This document shows, one piece after another, positions 29,281 to 40,909 of a stretch of DNA of 64,000 bases. Under the pieces are notes generated by a model. The model was not told the origin of the DNA and did no database searches. It saw nothing but the letters and a program-made list of their open reading frames with translations. The stretch is from Spirosomataceae bacterium TFI 002 (lineage in GTDB: Bacteria > Bacteroidota > Bacteroidia > Cytophagales > Spirosomataceae). The translations under genes and the position numbers were made by a program. Location of the stretch: NCBI GenBank assembly GCA_900230115.1, contig LT907983.1:4045001-4109000 (forward strand). The letters are read 5' to 3'. Position 1 is the stretch's first letter, and the number at the start of each line of letters is the position of its first letter.

Positions 29281-29314
29281 TAAAAATAGCACAAGAACTT
29301 AATCTCGTGCTATT
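29281..29314 (-). terminator. Terminator of LytTR gene 3
   Basis: On the minus strand AATAGCACGAGA pairs with TCTTGTGCTATT (one G-U pair) and is followed by TTTATTT, 67 bp past the stop. Confidence 0.75.
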
Positions 29315-29380
29315 CATTCAACACCTTCTCAAGGCTGAAATTAATTGACTTATTTAGCTAGTCATAAATGCATATCGTTG

Positions 29381-29767
29381 TTAAGCAATATTCCTCACCT
29401 CCACTTGCCATTGCTTAGATTCCCCTATAAACTCTATGAGGCTTCTTCCTTTTCTCCGAGAGATGGGGTGTTGGCTATTGTCATTCATGAGTACATATTT
29501 GGAGCCATCCTTTATAATGATTCCTTTGAGCTCATTCAAATTGATGATGAGACCTTTTCTTGGGCAAAAGAAATTGTTCTCTTTAAGCAAATGTTGAGAG
29601 AACATCTTGAGTGTGAAAGAACTAAAAATAGCTCCTTCGTTTCGGCATTTAATGGTGCTGTAATTTCCCTCTCCTTCTATGTAACATATTTGGGTAGAGT
29701 AAATTGGCTTTTTGCCGTAGTTGAGTAAGATGCACTGAGCACCGTTAGTTGTAGTGAATGTTTTCAT
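29381..29767 (-). CDS. Stand-alone LytTR DNA-binding protein (3)
   Basis: LytTR-only protein of 128 residues starting MKTFTTTNGAQ. Motifs: YIEGEGNYSTIKC, SSFTLKMF, PRKGLIINLNEL and ISRRKGRSLIEF. It is most similar to copy 4 at 58.6-59.0 kb (MKTFTT start, YIEGxGNYS, SPRKGL, SRRKGR), and the repeat arrays upstream of these two genes are also the most alike. Single gene with its own terminator, divergent from ligA. Confidence 0.85.
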   Translation of the reverse strand: MKTFTTTNGAQCILLNYGKKPIYSTQICYIEGEGNYSTIKCRNEGAIFSSFTLKMFSQHLLKENNFFCPRKGLIINLNELKGIIIKDGSKYVLMNDNSQHPISRRKGRSLIEFIGESKQWQVEVRNIA

Positions 29768-29833
29768 GTCTTTGGCTTTTTGGTACTTCTAAATTATAAA
29801 GAAGGATTGTTACATTCTTATCATATTTAGTGC

Positions 29834-32014
<2,181 letters not shown>

Positions 32015-32068
32015 TATTTTAACTCTTAATATTTGCCTATATTAGTATTCCTAATAACCCCAAACTAC

Positions 32069-35000
32069 ATGAAAACTATAATAACAATCACTCTTTTGCT
32101 TGCGGCATTCGTCGGTCAAGCACAACAGGTCAATCTAGCTCCGCTAAAACTTGAAATAAATCTTACAACGGTAAAGCAAAGCTTATCTAATACTGCTGTA
32201 TTTTATTCAGAAGATGAATCATCTCCCGAGGTTTCCATAGGTAATGTGATAGGTTTTTATGGAATCGATGGCATAGCCAAAGATTTTAGAATGATAGAAA
32301 CCCCCGTTTTTTCCAAAGAATACTCCAAAGAGCATCCGGAATTTAAATCCTACACAGGAACAAGCCTAGATGGTAAAACTCAGTTGAAACTAAGTATAAC
32401 TCCTGCAGGTATTACAGGTGTACTTATTGAGGACGGTAAATATTATTACATCGAAAAATCACGTACTGGCACATTAAGCACCTATGACCTTTTCAATGAA
32501 AGCCAGATAGAAGGAGAAGCAACATGTGGTTTTAATGAACCCTTGAATGATATCGATGGTAAAAATTTAAGGGAAATTAAGGGGGTTACAGATACTCATG
32601 GAGCACAATTAAGAACCTATAGAATTGCGATTGCTTGTACTGGTGAATTTACGGTCCAAAATGGAGGGACAAAAGCAGGTGCAAATGCTAGAATTAATGA
32701 ATTATTGACTCTTATTAATGCGAGATATGAAACTGAGTTAGCTACTACATTTGTATTAGCAACGGGAAATGATAACATCATTTTTACAGACCCTACTTCA
32801 GATTTTTTTACGCCAGGAGGGGGAGCGGATCCTAACCAGTCTCAAAATGTTTTTACTAATTCACTTAATACTGCTGCCTTTATGCCGTATGCTAATTATG
32901 ACATAGGACAAACGCTGCATTATAAAGATGAACCTTCTTTTCCGGCCGGTGCTGCAGGTGCCTCTGGAGCAGCAGGGCCTACTCCATGCCAAGACGACTC
33001 TAAGGCTAGGTCTTGGACGCAGTATTCAGAAGGGACACCTGGCATTGCAAACGCAGCCTTCTTAACAGGTATAATCATCCATGAAATGGGTCATCAGTTT
33101 AGTGCTTGGCATACTTTCAATGGTAGCGGTGCTAATTGTGCTCCAGGTACAGGTCAATATGATGAAACTGCGGGATACGAACCGGGTAGTGGTAACACAA
33201 TTATGTCGTACAATGGAATTTGTGGTACAGAATATAACTTAACTGGAGGGAAGGTAAATTACTTCCATGCACGTAGTTTATTTCAAATTTCATCTGCCTT
33301 AAATGGAAGTTCAGGTAATTGTATTACGCCTACTGCCAATGCAAATGCTATACCTACTGCCAATGCTGGTATTGATCGAACCATACCAAAAGGAACGCCA
33401 TTTGTGTTGACTGGCACAGGTACTGACGCTAATGGAAATGGAACGCTAACTTTCACTTGGGATCAATACGACCAACCTGTAAGTGATGATCAAGGTGCCT
33501 TGGGAACAATTAACGGTATAGGAGGATATAATGCCATCAACAGTACCACTGCTCCTCTTTTTCGTACCAAGCAGGCAACGAATGGAACTCGTGTATTCCC
33601 CGATTTATCATTTGTTTTAAATAACTCAAACGTACCTGCAAATAACGAAGGTGAAGCTTTGTCTGCTGTGGCAAGAGAAATTGACATGCGATTGGTCGTT
33701 CGAGATAATAAAGTCTTAGGAGGAGCTTTTGCAACTGATGATGTAAAAATAACTGTCGCCAATAGCGGACCATTTCAAATAACTTCTCAAAACACTAGTA
33801 CTCTTTGGTTTCAAGGCACAAGTCAAAACATAGCTTGGGCAGTTAATAATACCAATTTAGCACCCGTAAGTTGTGCAAATGTCAAAATCTCTATTTCCTA
33901 TAATGGAGGAACAACATTCAGTACTATAGTAGCCTCAACCCCAAATGATGGAAGTTATGTTTACACTGTTCCAAATAATCCATCTACTCAAGTAAGAATA
34001 AAAATTGAGGCGGTTGGCAATATTTTCTTTGATATTAATGACGTTGATTTTACCATATCAAATCAAACCTGTACACCGATAACATCTTCAATTTCAAACG
34101 CTTCAAGTGTAAGTGGAATTGAGGGTTCTTCTGCCTTAAATTTAAATTTAACGCCACCATCCCCTTCGGCATCTTATAGCTATACTTTTATGGCGGTTAA
34201 TACGGCTAATGATCAAATTCGTCTATTCAACGGCTCAGCAGATTTAAGGTCATTATCTCCTGGGAGCTTTCGTGTTTATGGCTTGTCTTTTGCTAATGGT
34301 ACTGACTTTGGGGCTTACCTAAATACAACTTTTACATCTTTTCAAACAGCAATTTCGAATGGAAGCATTTGTGGTAAAGTAAGCTCGAATTCCAAAACGG
34401 TAACAATAACTGCTTGTCCTAGTATTCCAAATGCTCCTACTTCGAATAATGTAAATATTTTTGATAATGAATCGGCCATGTTATCGGCAAGTGGTTGTTC
34501 AGGGACATATAATTGGTTTGAGACTGCTAATTCAAGTTCAGTTTTAAGTACAGGGCCTAATTATCAAACCCCCGTTTTAACTCAAAGTAGGTCTTACTTT
34601 GTTAGTTGTTTAGAAACATGTGAAAGTCAAAGAGCAGAAGTTATTGTTTCGGTTTTAAGTTATTGCGAGCCTAGTCCCAATTGTGGTTTTGGCGATATCA
34701 TTACTAAAGTAGCCTTAAAAAGAAATATGAGTGACTTTTTCTCAAATCCTTCAGGCTGTATAAGTGGAGGCTTTAAATTTTATAATTCTACTGTAATAGA
34801 TATTACTCAAGGCGAAACAATTGAAGTTGAAGTAACCAAGGCTATAGAATATCCAGCTGGGCTTGCGGTTTGGATAGATTTCAATAATGACAGAGACTTT
34901 CAAGATCCGGGTGAATTGATTTTTTCTAAGAAAAGCAACAGCACTCCTATTCAGTTTGGATCATTCCAGGTACCGGCAAATACTTCTTTGGGAGAAACGA

Positions 35001-35344
35001 GAATGCGAGTTAAAATTGATTATAGTTTTGATACTTCAGATCCTTGTTTGGTACAAAATTCAGATGGGGAGGTAGAAGACTACTTAATTAATATACTTTC
35101 GTCTACCAATTGTGCCAATGTAGTAAGCTTAGTTTCCCCAACCAATGACATCACTAGTGGAACAAGCATCATTCGTTCCAACAACAACGCATCTGGAAGT
35201 AATGAAGGTAGAATCACAGCGACCAACAAAATAACGGGAGGAAATACGACTTATAGTGCAGGTAAAAAAGTGCAATTAAATCCAGGATTTCAGGCTAGTG
35301 GAACTGTCGTTTTTAAGGCAGAAATCGGCGGATGTTCAAATTGA
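32069..35344 (+). CDS. Secreted zinc metalloprotease with GEVED and shared C-terminal module
   Basis: A 1091-residue secreted protein. Start set at ATG 32069 so that the signal peptide MKTIITITLLLAAFVGQAQ is N-terminal. A propeptide-like region (20-180) precedes a reprolysin-like catalytic domain with HEMGHQFSAWH (His338, Glu339, His342, His348) and a Met-turn-like NTIMSYNG. Beta-sandwich segments follow, then a GEVED domain (about 865-1005; AVWIDFNNDRDF, GEVEDYLINI), and finally the PGF…VFKAEI…C module. Likely exported to the surface or medium to digest proteins. Single gene between ligA and dapA. Confidence 0.88.
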   Translation: MKTIITITLLLAAFVGQAQQVNLAPLKLEINLTTVKQSLSNTAVFYSEDESSPEVSIGNVIGFYGIDGIAKDFRMIETPVFSKEYSKEHPEFKSYTGTSLDGKTQLKLSITPAGITGVLIEDGKYYYIEKSRTGTLSTYDLFNESQIEGEATCGFNEPLNDIDGKNLREIKGVTDTHGAQLRTYRIAIACTGEFTVQNGGTKAGANARINELLTLINARYETELATTFVLATGNDNIIFTDPTSDFFTPGGGADPNQSQNVFTNSLNTAAFMPYANYDIGQTLHYKDEPSFPAGAAGASGAAGPTPCQDDSKARSWTQYSEGTPGIANAAFLTGIIIHEMGHQFSAWHTFNGSGANCAPGTGQYDETAGYEPGSGNTIMSYNGICGTEYNLTGGKVNYFHARSLFQISSALNGSSGNCITPTANANAIPTANAGIDRTIPKGTPFVLTGTGTDANGNGTLTFTWDQYDQPVSDDQGALGTINGIGGYNAINSTTAPLFRTKQATNGTRVFPDLSFVLNNSNVPANNEGEALSAVAREIDMRLVVRDNKVLGGAFATDDVKITVANSGPFQITSQNTSTLWFQGTSQNIAWAVNNTNLAPVSCANVKISISYNGGTTFSTIVASTPNDGSYVYTVPNNPSTQVRIKIEAVGNIFFDINDVDFTISNQTCTPITSSISNASSVSGIEGSSALNLNLTPPSPSASYSYTFMAVNTANDQIRLFNGSADLRSLSPGSFRVYGLSFANGTDFGAYLNTTFTSFQTAISNGSICGKVSSNSKTVTITACPSIPNAPTSNNVNIFDNESAMLSASGCSGTYNWFETANSSSVLSTGPNYQTPVLTQSRSYFVSCLETCESQRAEVIVSVLSYCEPSPNCGFGDIITKVALKRNMSDFFSNPSGCISGGFKFYNSTVIDITQGETIEVEVTKAIEYPAGLAVWIDFNNDRDFQDPGELIFSKKSNSTPIQFGSFQVPANTSLGETRMRVKIDYSFDTSDPCLVQNSDGEVEDYLINILSSTNCANVVSLVSPTNDITSGTSIIRSNNNASGSNEGRITATNKITGGNTTYSAGKKVQLNPGFQASGTVVFKAEIGGCSN

Positions 35345-35369
35345 TGAAGAGGCATTGGAATAAAACCCT

Positions 35370-35377
35370 TATTTTTG
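35370..35377 (+). promoter_or_regulatory. -7-like promoter element of dapA
   Basis: TATTTTTG matches TAnnTTTG, 26 bp before the dapA start codon. No clear -33 TTTG at the ideal distance. Confidence 0.45.
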
Positions 35378-35402
35378 TCGCCTAATTGAAATTACTTGTT
35401 TG

Positions 35403-36293
35403 ATGAAGCATGAACTCAGAGGTGTGGGTGCCGCACTTGTAACTCCCTTTTTGGAAGATTTTAGTATTGATTTTGAAACACTTACAAAGCAAGTGGAATT
35501 CATTGTCAGCAACGATGTTGACTATTTGGTTGTCAATGGTACCACAGGAGAATCTCCAACTACTATACTGGAAGAGAAAAAAGCTCTACTTGCTCATACC
35601 AAGAAAGTAAATGCTGGTCGCGTTCCTGTTGTATACGGTGCTGGTGGAAATAGTACATCACACGTGATTTACCATATCAATCAAATGGATCTCACAGGTG
35701 TAAGTGCATTATTATCAGTATGCCCATATTATAATAAACCGACTCAAGCAGGACTTATCGCCCATTTCAATGCCATTGCGGATGCAAGTCCGATACCGGT
35801 GATACTTTATAATGTACCAGGAAGAACCATTACCAATATCAATGTTGAAACCACAGTTGAGCTTGCCAAGCACCCTAATATTATTGGGCTCAAAGACGCC
35901 ACAAGTAGCATAGAGCAAGCCATGGCATTAGCCAAAGCATTGCCCGAGGATTTTCTACTACTTTCGGGAGATGATAATCTTGTTGTTTCTCAGGTTTCGG
36001 TTGGTTATCAGGGAGTAATATCTGTTATCGCCAATGGTTTTCCAAAAGAGTTCTCAGCTTTGACACATTCAGCACTTGACGGTGATTTCAAAACTGCTGC
36101 CAATTACCAATACCGTTTTCTAGATTTTGACACTTTACTTTATGCCGAAGGCAATCCAGTTGGGATCAAAAAAGTAATGGAAATACGTGGATTAGGAAGT
36201 GCAAGAACAAGACTTCCTTTGTTGGAATGTAGCTCAGCTCTTGGCGACAAAATCAAGGAAGCAATGATTCGTGAAGGATTTTTGGATGCCTAA
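35403..36293 (+). CDS. dapA: 4-hydroxy-tetrahydrodipicolinate synthase
   Basis: Condenses pyruvate with aspartate semialdehyde, the first step committed to lysine and diaminopimelate. A 296-residue TIM barrel starting at ATG 35403 (a TTG one codon earlier is less likely). Features: NGTTGESPT near 46-54, ILYNVPGRT near 134-142 with the catalytic Tyr, and Schiff-base Lys164 in GLKDAT. Typical and complete. The PAP2 gene begins at its stop codon. Confidence 0.95.
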   Translation: MKHELRGVGAALVTPFLEDFSIDFETLTKQVEFIVSNDVDYLVVNGTTGESPTTILEEKKALLAHTKKVNAGRVPVVYGAGGNSTSHVIYHINQMDLTGVSALLSVCPYYNKPTQAGLIAHFNAIADASPIPVILYNVPGRTITNINVETTVELAKHPNIIGLKDATSSIEQAMALAKALPEDFLLLSGDDNLVVSQVSVGYQGVISVIANGFPKEFSALTHSALDGDFKTAANYQYRFLDFDTLLYAEGNPVGIKKVMEIRGLGSARTRLPLLECSSALGDKIKEAMIREGFLDA

Positions 36294-36294
36294 T

Positions 36295-36921
36295 ATGAAA
36301 GAAACTCTAGTTTTCGTATCACGCAAACTAAGAGACTCTGTATTGGGGATTTGTATAACAATAAGTTTGCTTGTGGTTTCATTTACTGTGAATGCTCAGC
36401 ATATAGACATTGATGTGCTAGAGCGGATTCATCAACCAGGGCAAAGCCAAGCGAATCAATTTTACCAAGGACTCACAACGTCTGCAGACTATGTGGCAGT
36501 GCTTACTCCAGTTACCATGCTAGGAACTGGGTTACTAAGTAAAAACAAAGAACTCACTCGCAAAGGAATTCAATCTGGAATTGCAGTATTAGGTACTTAT
36601 GGTGTAGGATACATTCTCAAAAAAACTGTAAATAGATCGCGTCCTTGGCAAGATTATCCTCAGATCATGCCCTATCAATTCGACGATGGTGCCTCTTTTC
36701 CCTCAGGAAGTACGGCTGTTGCTTTTGCCGCGGCCACAAGTTTAACAACCTCTTTCCCAAAGTGGTATGTAGCAGTTCCTGCTTATACATATGCATCAGC
36801 GGTAGGCTACTCACGCCTGCGACTTGGTGCTCATTATCCTTCAGATGTGCTTGCTGGAGCTGTAATTGGAACAGCTTCTGTATGGGTTTCGGGCAAGCTT
36901 ACTAAGTTGATTAATAAGTAG
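36295..36921 (+). CDS. PAP2-family phosphatase, exported, altered PSGH motif
   Basis: A 208-residue membrane or periplasmic phosphatase of the PAP2 superfamily (lipid phosphate or acid phosphatase). Start set at ATG 36295, just after the dapA stop; an N-terminal helix ends in TVNAQ. Motif 1 KKTVNRSRP and motif 3 SRLRLGAHYPSD are intact. Motif 2 reads PSGS where the family has PSGH, so the usual His is Ser. It may be active on another substrate or be a weakened enzyme. Close linkage to dapA could mean co-transcription. Confidence 0.82.
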   Translation: MKETLVFVSRKLRDSVLGICITISLLVVSFTVNAQHIDIDVLERIHQPGQSQANQFYQGLTTSADYVAVLTPVTMLGTGLLSKNKELTRKGIQSGIAVLGTYGVGYILKKTVNRSRPWQDYPQIMPYQFDDGASFPSGSTAVAFAAATSLTTSFPKWYVAVPAYTYASAVGYSRLRLGAHYPSDVLAGAVIGTASVWVSGKLTKLINK

Positions 36922-37075
36922 GGGAGAGGAGTATTTATTTTCTGAGCAATAGTAGCTTTCTCAAAATTTAATAAATTATTAAAATTCTGATATACATGTT
37001 TTCATGTAGTTGAATTCATTGTTTTCTGGTATTTACTTCTCTTTTTATTTGATGGAATTTTGAAGAAAAACTTCC

Positions 37076-37267
37076 GTGAAATTACTACTCCTACTGATTT
37101 TCTCGTTCCCTTTATTTTTGAGTGCTCAGCAAATTGACCTTTTGGAAGAACATCATACCGAGGATAATGAAACTGATGGTCTAATCCATCTCGAAAGTTT
37201 TAAAACGGGTAAAATTGCAATTGCGTCGTATAGAATAGATGGTTCTTTTGATCTCTACTTACTTTGA
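37076..37267 (+). CDS. Small secreted protein, unknown function
   Basis: A 63-residue frame starting at GTG 37076; an in-frame stop lies five codons upstream, so this is the only start. It has a convincing signal peptide (MKLLLLLIFSFPLFLSAQ) followed by about 45 acidic, polar residues. It precedes another secreted-protein gene by 61 bp. It could also be the relic of a longer protein, since secreted Bacteroidota proteins of this size are rare. Confidence 0.45.
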   Translation: MKLLLLLIFSFPLFLSAQQIDLLEEHHTEDNETDGLIHLESFKTGKIAIASYRIDGSFDLYLL

Positions 37268-37327
37268 AGATAAGGCATAAAAATGTAATCGAATGTGTTA
37301 AGTATTCCAAAATATAATTTCAAACTA

Positions 37328-38734
37328 ATGAGAAAAATCACCCTCCTTTTAATGCTACTTAGCACCTTGGGCTTTGGCCAGTCAATTAGCATTAACCCAG
37401 ATTCACTCCAAGTGAAAAACGCTACAAATGCACACATCGCAGGTGTTTTTACTAATTTAAATGCCAGCAACCCCGATGCAGCTCTTAAAGGAATTACTTA
37501 CGGAACAGGTATAGCAGTAGATGGTCTGCATTATGGTACTCATGGCAAGGCGGCGGGCTTTTGGATAAATAACCCTGCGAATACATCAGAGTCTATAAAT
37601 GCGAGTACAAAAGGGGCTGGACGAGCTGCTTTTTTTGGTATATATAACGTAGGTAACTCAGCCAATGCTACAGAAACTGAAACGAATGGAACTGGGCATG
37701 CATTTCAAGCTTATAATAGGGGTAATGGTCCTGGGGGGAATTTTACAATTACCAAGTCCACAAATAATAATATTGCACTATACGGTTACACAAATGGAAC
37801 AGGAAATGCAGTAGCTGCTTATGTCAATAACAGTGCTAGTGCAGCACCTGCTTCATGGAACGGAACGAGTGGTTCTGGACCAGCAGTTTTTGGAATTAAC
37901 TCAGGAACAGGAAGGGCGGCATATTTTCAAATCTCAAATGCTGCTAGTAATGAAGCTGCCGTGCTAGCAACGAATGCAGGTGCTGGAGCTGCTATTACAG
38001 GAGTAACAAGTGTGTCGGGGCAAGGGATTTTTGGTTTTGGAGATCCTACAAGCACGGGAATTGGAGTCCAAGGTTATCATACTGGAACAGGAATCGCCGG
38101 CTATTTTCAAATAGCCAGAAGTACAGGTTTAAGTCCTCATAATATTCAGCCAGCCCTTGTGGTAGAAAGTAATGGATATGGTGCAAATACCATGTTGGTA
38201 AATTACACTGGCCCTGCTTCTAATGTGAACTTAGGGCTATGGCAAAAAGCTGGAGTGAATAAAATTCGTTTTAGCGATACTGGCAATGGGTATTTTGCCG
38301 GAACTGTAAATCCTGGAGGGGCAGACCTTGCTGAGGCATTTGAAACAGAAAGAAGTGTAGTGAACTACGAAATGGGAGATGTGATGGTGATCTCGCTAAA
38401 TGAAGACCGAAAAGTAGAGAAATCTAATAAGGCTTATTCTAGCTTAGTAGCGGGTGTATTTGCAACTAAGCCAGGTGTACTATTAAGAGAAGGGAGCGGA
38501 CAATTGGAAATAGATAAGGAGATTCCATTGGGAGTAGTTGGTGTGATTCCCACCAAAGTATGTTCCCAAGGCGGTAAGATTAAAAGGGGGGATATATTGG
38601 TGAGTTCGTCAAAACCTGGCTATGCCATGAAAGCAAAAGTCAGAAAAATAAAGCCGGGTCAAGTGCTTGGTAAGGCTCTTGAGAATTTTGATGGAAAAGA
38701 AGGAATGATTAAGGTATTGATAGGGGTGAAGTAA
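37328..38734 (+). CDS. Secreted fibre-like protein with G2-peptidase-like C-terminal domain
   Basis: A 468-residue exported protein, start at ATG 37328 so that the signal peptide MRKITLLLMLLSTLGFGQ is first. Residues 25-320 are low-complexity Gly/Ala/Asn/Thr repeats of the NGTGxAxxxYxx type, suggesting a repetitive fibre. The C-terminal 140 residues (GGADLAEAFE … VLGKALENFDG) resemble the end domains of phage-like fibre proteins related to the G2 autoproteolytic family; catalytic residues are not assignable by eye. Probably a surface or released fibre. Followed by a bidirectional terminator. Confidence 0.7.
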   Translation: MRKITLLLMLLSTLGFGQSISINPDSLQVKNATNAHIAGVFTNLNASNPDAALKGITYGTGIAVDGLHYGTHGKAAGFWINNPANTSESINASTKGAGRAAFFGIYNVGNSANATETETNGTGHAFQAYNRGNGPGGNFTITKSTNNNIALYGYTNGTGNAVAAYVNNSASAAPASWNGTSGSGPAVFGINSGTGRAAYFQISNAASNEAAVLATNAGAGAAITGVTSVSGQGIFGFGDPTSTGIGVQGYHTGTGIAGYFQIARSTGLSPHNIQPALVVESNGYGANTMLVNYTGPASNVNLGLWQKAGVNKIRFSDTGNGYFAGTVNPGGADLAEAFETERSVVNYEMGDVMVISLNEDRKVEKSNKAYSSLVAGVFATKPGVLLREGSGQLEIDKEIPLGVVGVIPTKVCSQGGKIKRGDILVSSSKPGYAMKAKVRKIKPGQVLGKALENFDGKEGMIKVLIGVK

Positions 38735-38740
38735 GTAACC

Positions 38741-38777
38741 AAAAAAGCTCTCAGAAAATCATTTCTGAGAGCTTTTA
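38741..38777. terminator. Bidirectional terminator
   Basis: Stem AAAAGCTCTCAGAAA / TTTCTGAGAGCTTTT with a four-base loop, between converging genes. Confidence 0.95.
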
Positions 38778-38796
38778 CTTTATGAATTGAAATCGA

Positions 38797-39486
38797 CTAA
38801 TCTCTACTCAAGAATATTCTCAAAATATACCAGAACAAAAGCATCACAGAAGCAAATAGTTGCAATGCAGCACCCACGTACATGTCTGATGAATATTCAT
38901 TTTTGATTTGTTGAGTTTGGTATAAAATACTGCCCGAAGCGATGGCAACCATTCCTACAGAAAACCAAAGGCCAAGTTCAAAGCCGAAAATCGAACCAAG
39001 TACAATTAATCCAAGAGCAATGAAACCTCCCATCACAAGGATCCCTCTCATCCACGAAAGGTCTTTCTTAGTCGTGAAAGCAATAAACGAAAGCCCAGCA
39101 AACATAGCTAAGGTCATGAAACCAGCCTGAAGCAATACATTGTTGGAGCCTGAGTATCCTGCCGCCATGTAGATCATGGGAAGAAAAATGATGGCTTCTA
39201 TAAATACAAAAATACCAAGACCCATGTATTGGGTGCTCTTTTTCTCTGCCATTACCAACTTGTTTGACAGCATAGAGGCAAGCCAAAATACGCCCAGAAT
39301 AAATAGCCAAGAAAACTGACTACCTACCATCATTGAAACTAATTCAACTGGAACAGTAGCAATAAGTAATGTTTCCACTACGATGAAAGCCAAAACGGCA
39401 AAGGCGACGTGTAAATAGGTCTTTTTGTAAAAAGCTTCTCGTTCTATCTCCGTAGCTTGAGAAACTGGAATTTGCCGAGCGTACAT
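38797..39486 (-). CDS. Bax inhibitor-1/YccA family membrane protein
   Basis: A 229-residue integral membrane protein with seven hydrophobic helices. The N-terminus (EREAFYKKTYLHVAFAVLAF) and the C-terminal segment with LFASVMLLFWYIL are those of the BI-1/YccA family, which includes pH-sensitive calcium leak channels and the FtsH partner YccA. Precise role here unknown. Stand-alone gene. Confidence 0.9.
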   Translation of the reverse strand: MYARQIPVSQATEIEREAFYKKTYLHVAFAVLAFIVVETLLIATVPVELVSMMVGSQFSWLFILGVFWLASMLSNKLVMAEKKSTQYMGLGIFVFIEAIIFLPMIYMAAGYSGSNNVLLQAGFMTLAMFAGLSFIAFTTKKDLSWMRGILVMGGFIALGLIVLGSIFGFELGLWFSVGMVAIASGSILYQTQQIKNEYSSDMYVGAALQLFASVMLLFWYILRIFLSRD

Positions 39487-39700
39487 AGGAATGTGGTTTT
39501 AATTTTTAATGGACTAAATATACAAATGATTATGAAATCAAAAATCGTGCTTAAGTAAATTACTATAAAGTTTCTTTTGAGGTCATATACAGCCTGCTGT
39601 GACTCTTGGCAGGAACAAATTGATTTCTTTTCGAAATGGTGATGAAGTTATTTGGGACAAATTCACTTAACTATTTTAAAATGTATAAAGCATCTACGAA

Positions 39701-39716
39701 TGTAACTTTAGTTACG
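39701..39716. promoter_or_regulatory. Crp/Fnr-like palindrome upstream of redox gene cluster
   Basis: TGTAAC-TTTA-GTTACG, an almost perfect palindrome with a four-base spacer like sites of the Crp/Fnr superfamily, centred about 72 bp before the start at 39781. Three genes downstream are redox-related. Regulatory role is inferred. Confidence 0.4.
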
Positions 39717-39780
39717 CTCCGTTCATTTTGAAGTAGTTAGCTTTAGTTATTGATTTTTCAAAATCTAAAAAACCTTCACA

Positions 39781-40194
39781 ATGAATGGCAAAAACAATAT
39801 TTCAATTGGGCTTTTAACCATGGGCTTTTTTATGGCATACGGGTTTATCTTAATTTATTTGAGAGACTTCGCCCCAGGGAAAGAGGAGTGGGTTAATTCT
39901 AACAGTGTTGGTAAGCATTTTGAAACGCGACTCGCCCATGTTCATGGTAACCTTTTTGCATTTCTCAATATAGTCATAGGGTATTTGCTAATTCAGTTTG
40001 AGGCTAAGCTTAAAAGTACTAAAGCGATTTCTTGGCTTGCACTTATTGGTATTCTAATGCCACTAGGGATACTTTCGGAGGTTTATTTTGGTCTGCCGCC
40101 AGTTCTTGTTTTAGTAGGTGCCATTTCTATGACAGCATCGGTAATTTGGTTAGGCTTGTCATTCTTTAAACTTAAAATAGAGCCAATAAGGTAG
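39781..40194 (+). CDS. Four-helix integral membrane protein
   Basis: A 137-residue hydrophobic protein with four predicted membrane helices (about 8-28, 55-75, 85-103, 110-130). The H-x-H-G-N (HVHGNLF) motif near 57-63 could bind haem or metal, as in small respiratory membrane proteins. I do not recognise the family with confidence. It heads a cluster with a DUF3365 haem lipoprotein (57 bp downstream) and a sulfide:quinone-oxidoreductase-like flavoprotein, so a redox role is plausible. Confidence 0.75.
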   Translation: MNGKNNISIGLLTMGFFMAYGFILIYLRDFAPGKEEWVNSNSVGKHFETRLAHVHGNLFAFLNIVIGYLLIQFEAKLKSTKAISWLALIGILMPLGILSEVYFGLPPVLVLVGAISMTASVIWLGLSFFKLKIEPIR

Positions 40195-40251
40195 GGAAAA
40201 TAAGCACTTCAATGTTTTGTAAAATTTTAAGCAAAAGCAATTTTAAAATAA

Positions 40252-40842
40252 ATGATCATGTTCAAAACAGTCGGTTTACTTCTATTAATTGTGTCCACAA
40301 CTTTTGTTGTCATGAATTGTGTGAATACGAAAGTACCAAGTACCCTTAATGAAGAATCTTACTTGGAATTAGGTAAAAGTATTTCGGCAAGTACACAAGC
40401 TGTTTTGGGCAAAAATTTGATGGCAGCAATGGGCAAAGGTGGTCCAGAAAACGCTCTAGAGTTTTGCAACGCAAAAGCTATTCCACTTACAGATAGCATG
40501 GCAGTGGTTTTAAAGACCACCATCAAAAGAGTTAGTGACCAAGCAAGAAACCCCAATAATAAAGCTAATCGTTTTGAGGCATCTATAATTGCGAAGCAAA
40601 AGCAAGCTTTACTTGATGGGCAAAATCCTATGCCTGAGGTTCACGAAGTGAAATCAAAAATGATTGCTTATTATCCTATAGTTACAAATGCGATGTGCAT
40701 GACCTGTCACGGAAAAATAGGGGAGACAGTTCCACAAAAAACGTACGATAAGATAAGTAAGTATTATCCCAAAGACCAAGCAATGGGATATGATACCAAT
40801 CAAATAAGAGGCTTGTGGGTAGTAGAAATGAATAAAGAATAG
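40252..40842 (+). CDS. DUF3365 haem-binding lipoprotein
   Basis: A 196-residue exported lipoprotein: hydrophobic N-terminus and a lipobox-like VVMNC with Cys23. A second start (ATG 40258) is equally possible. A single c-type haem site CMTCH lies at 149-153, where the DUF3365 (Tll0287-like) family has it. The fold is PAS-like and is proposed to sense or transfer electrons. It needs the cytochrome c maturation system, part of which is encoded at 18.6-20.5 kb. Adjacent to the flavoprotein gene. Confidence 0.82.
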   Translation: MIMFKTVGLLLLIVSTTFVVMNCVNTKVPSTLNEESYLELGKSISASTQAVLGKNLMAAMGKGGPENALEFCNAKAIPLTDSMAVVLKTTIKRVSDQARNPNNKANRFEASIIAKQKQALLDGQNPMPEVHEVKSKMIAYYPIVTNAMCMTCHGKIGETVPQKTYDKISKYYPKDQAMGYDTNQIRGLWVVEMNKE

Positions 40843-40909
40843 TCGAATTCTAAATCTCGTATGAAGCGAGTAGGAAATAACAATAAGAGATTACTAAAAG
40901 TAAATCATC

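Noticed and set aside
29345-29728. 127-residue plus-strand frame opposite LytTR gene 3
   Set aside because: The minus-strand frame encodes a clear LytTR domain; the plus-strand product has no recognisable features and is a shadow.
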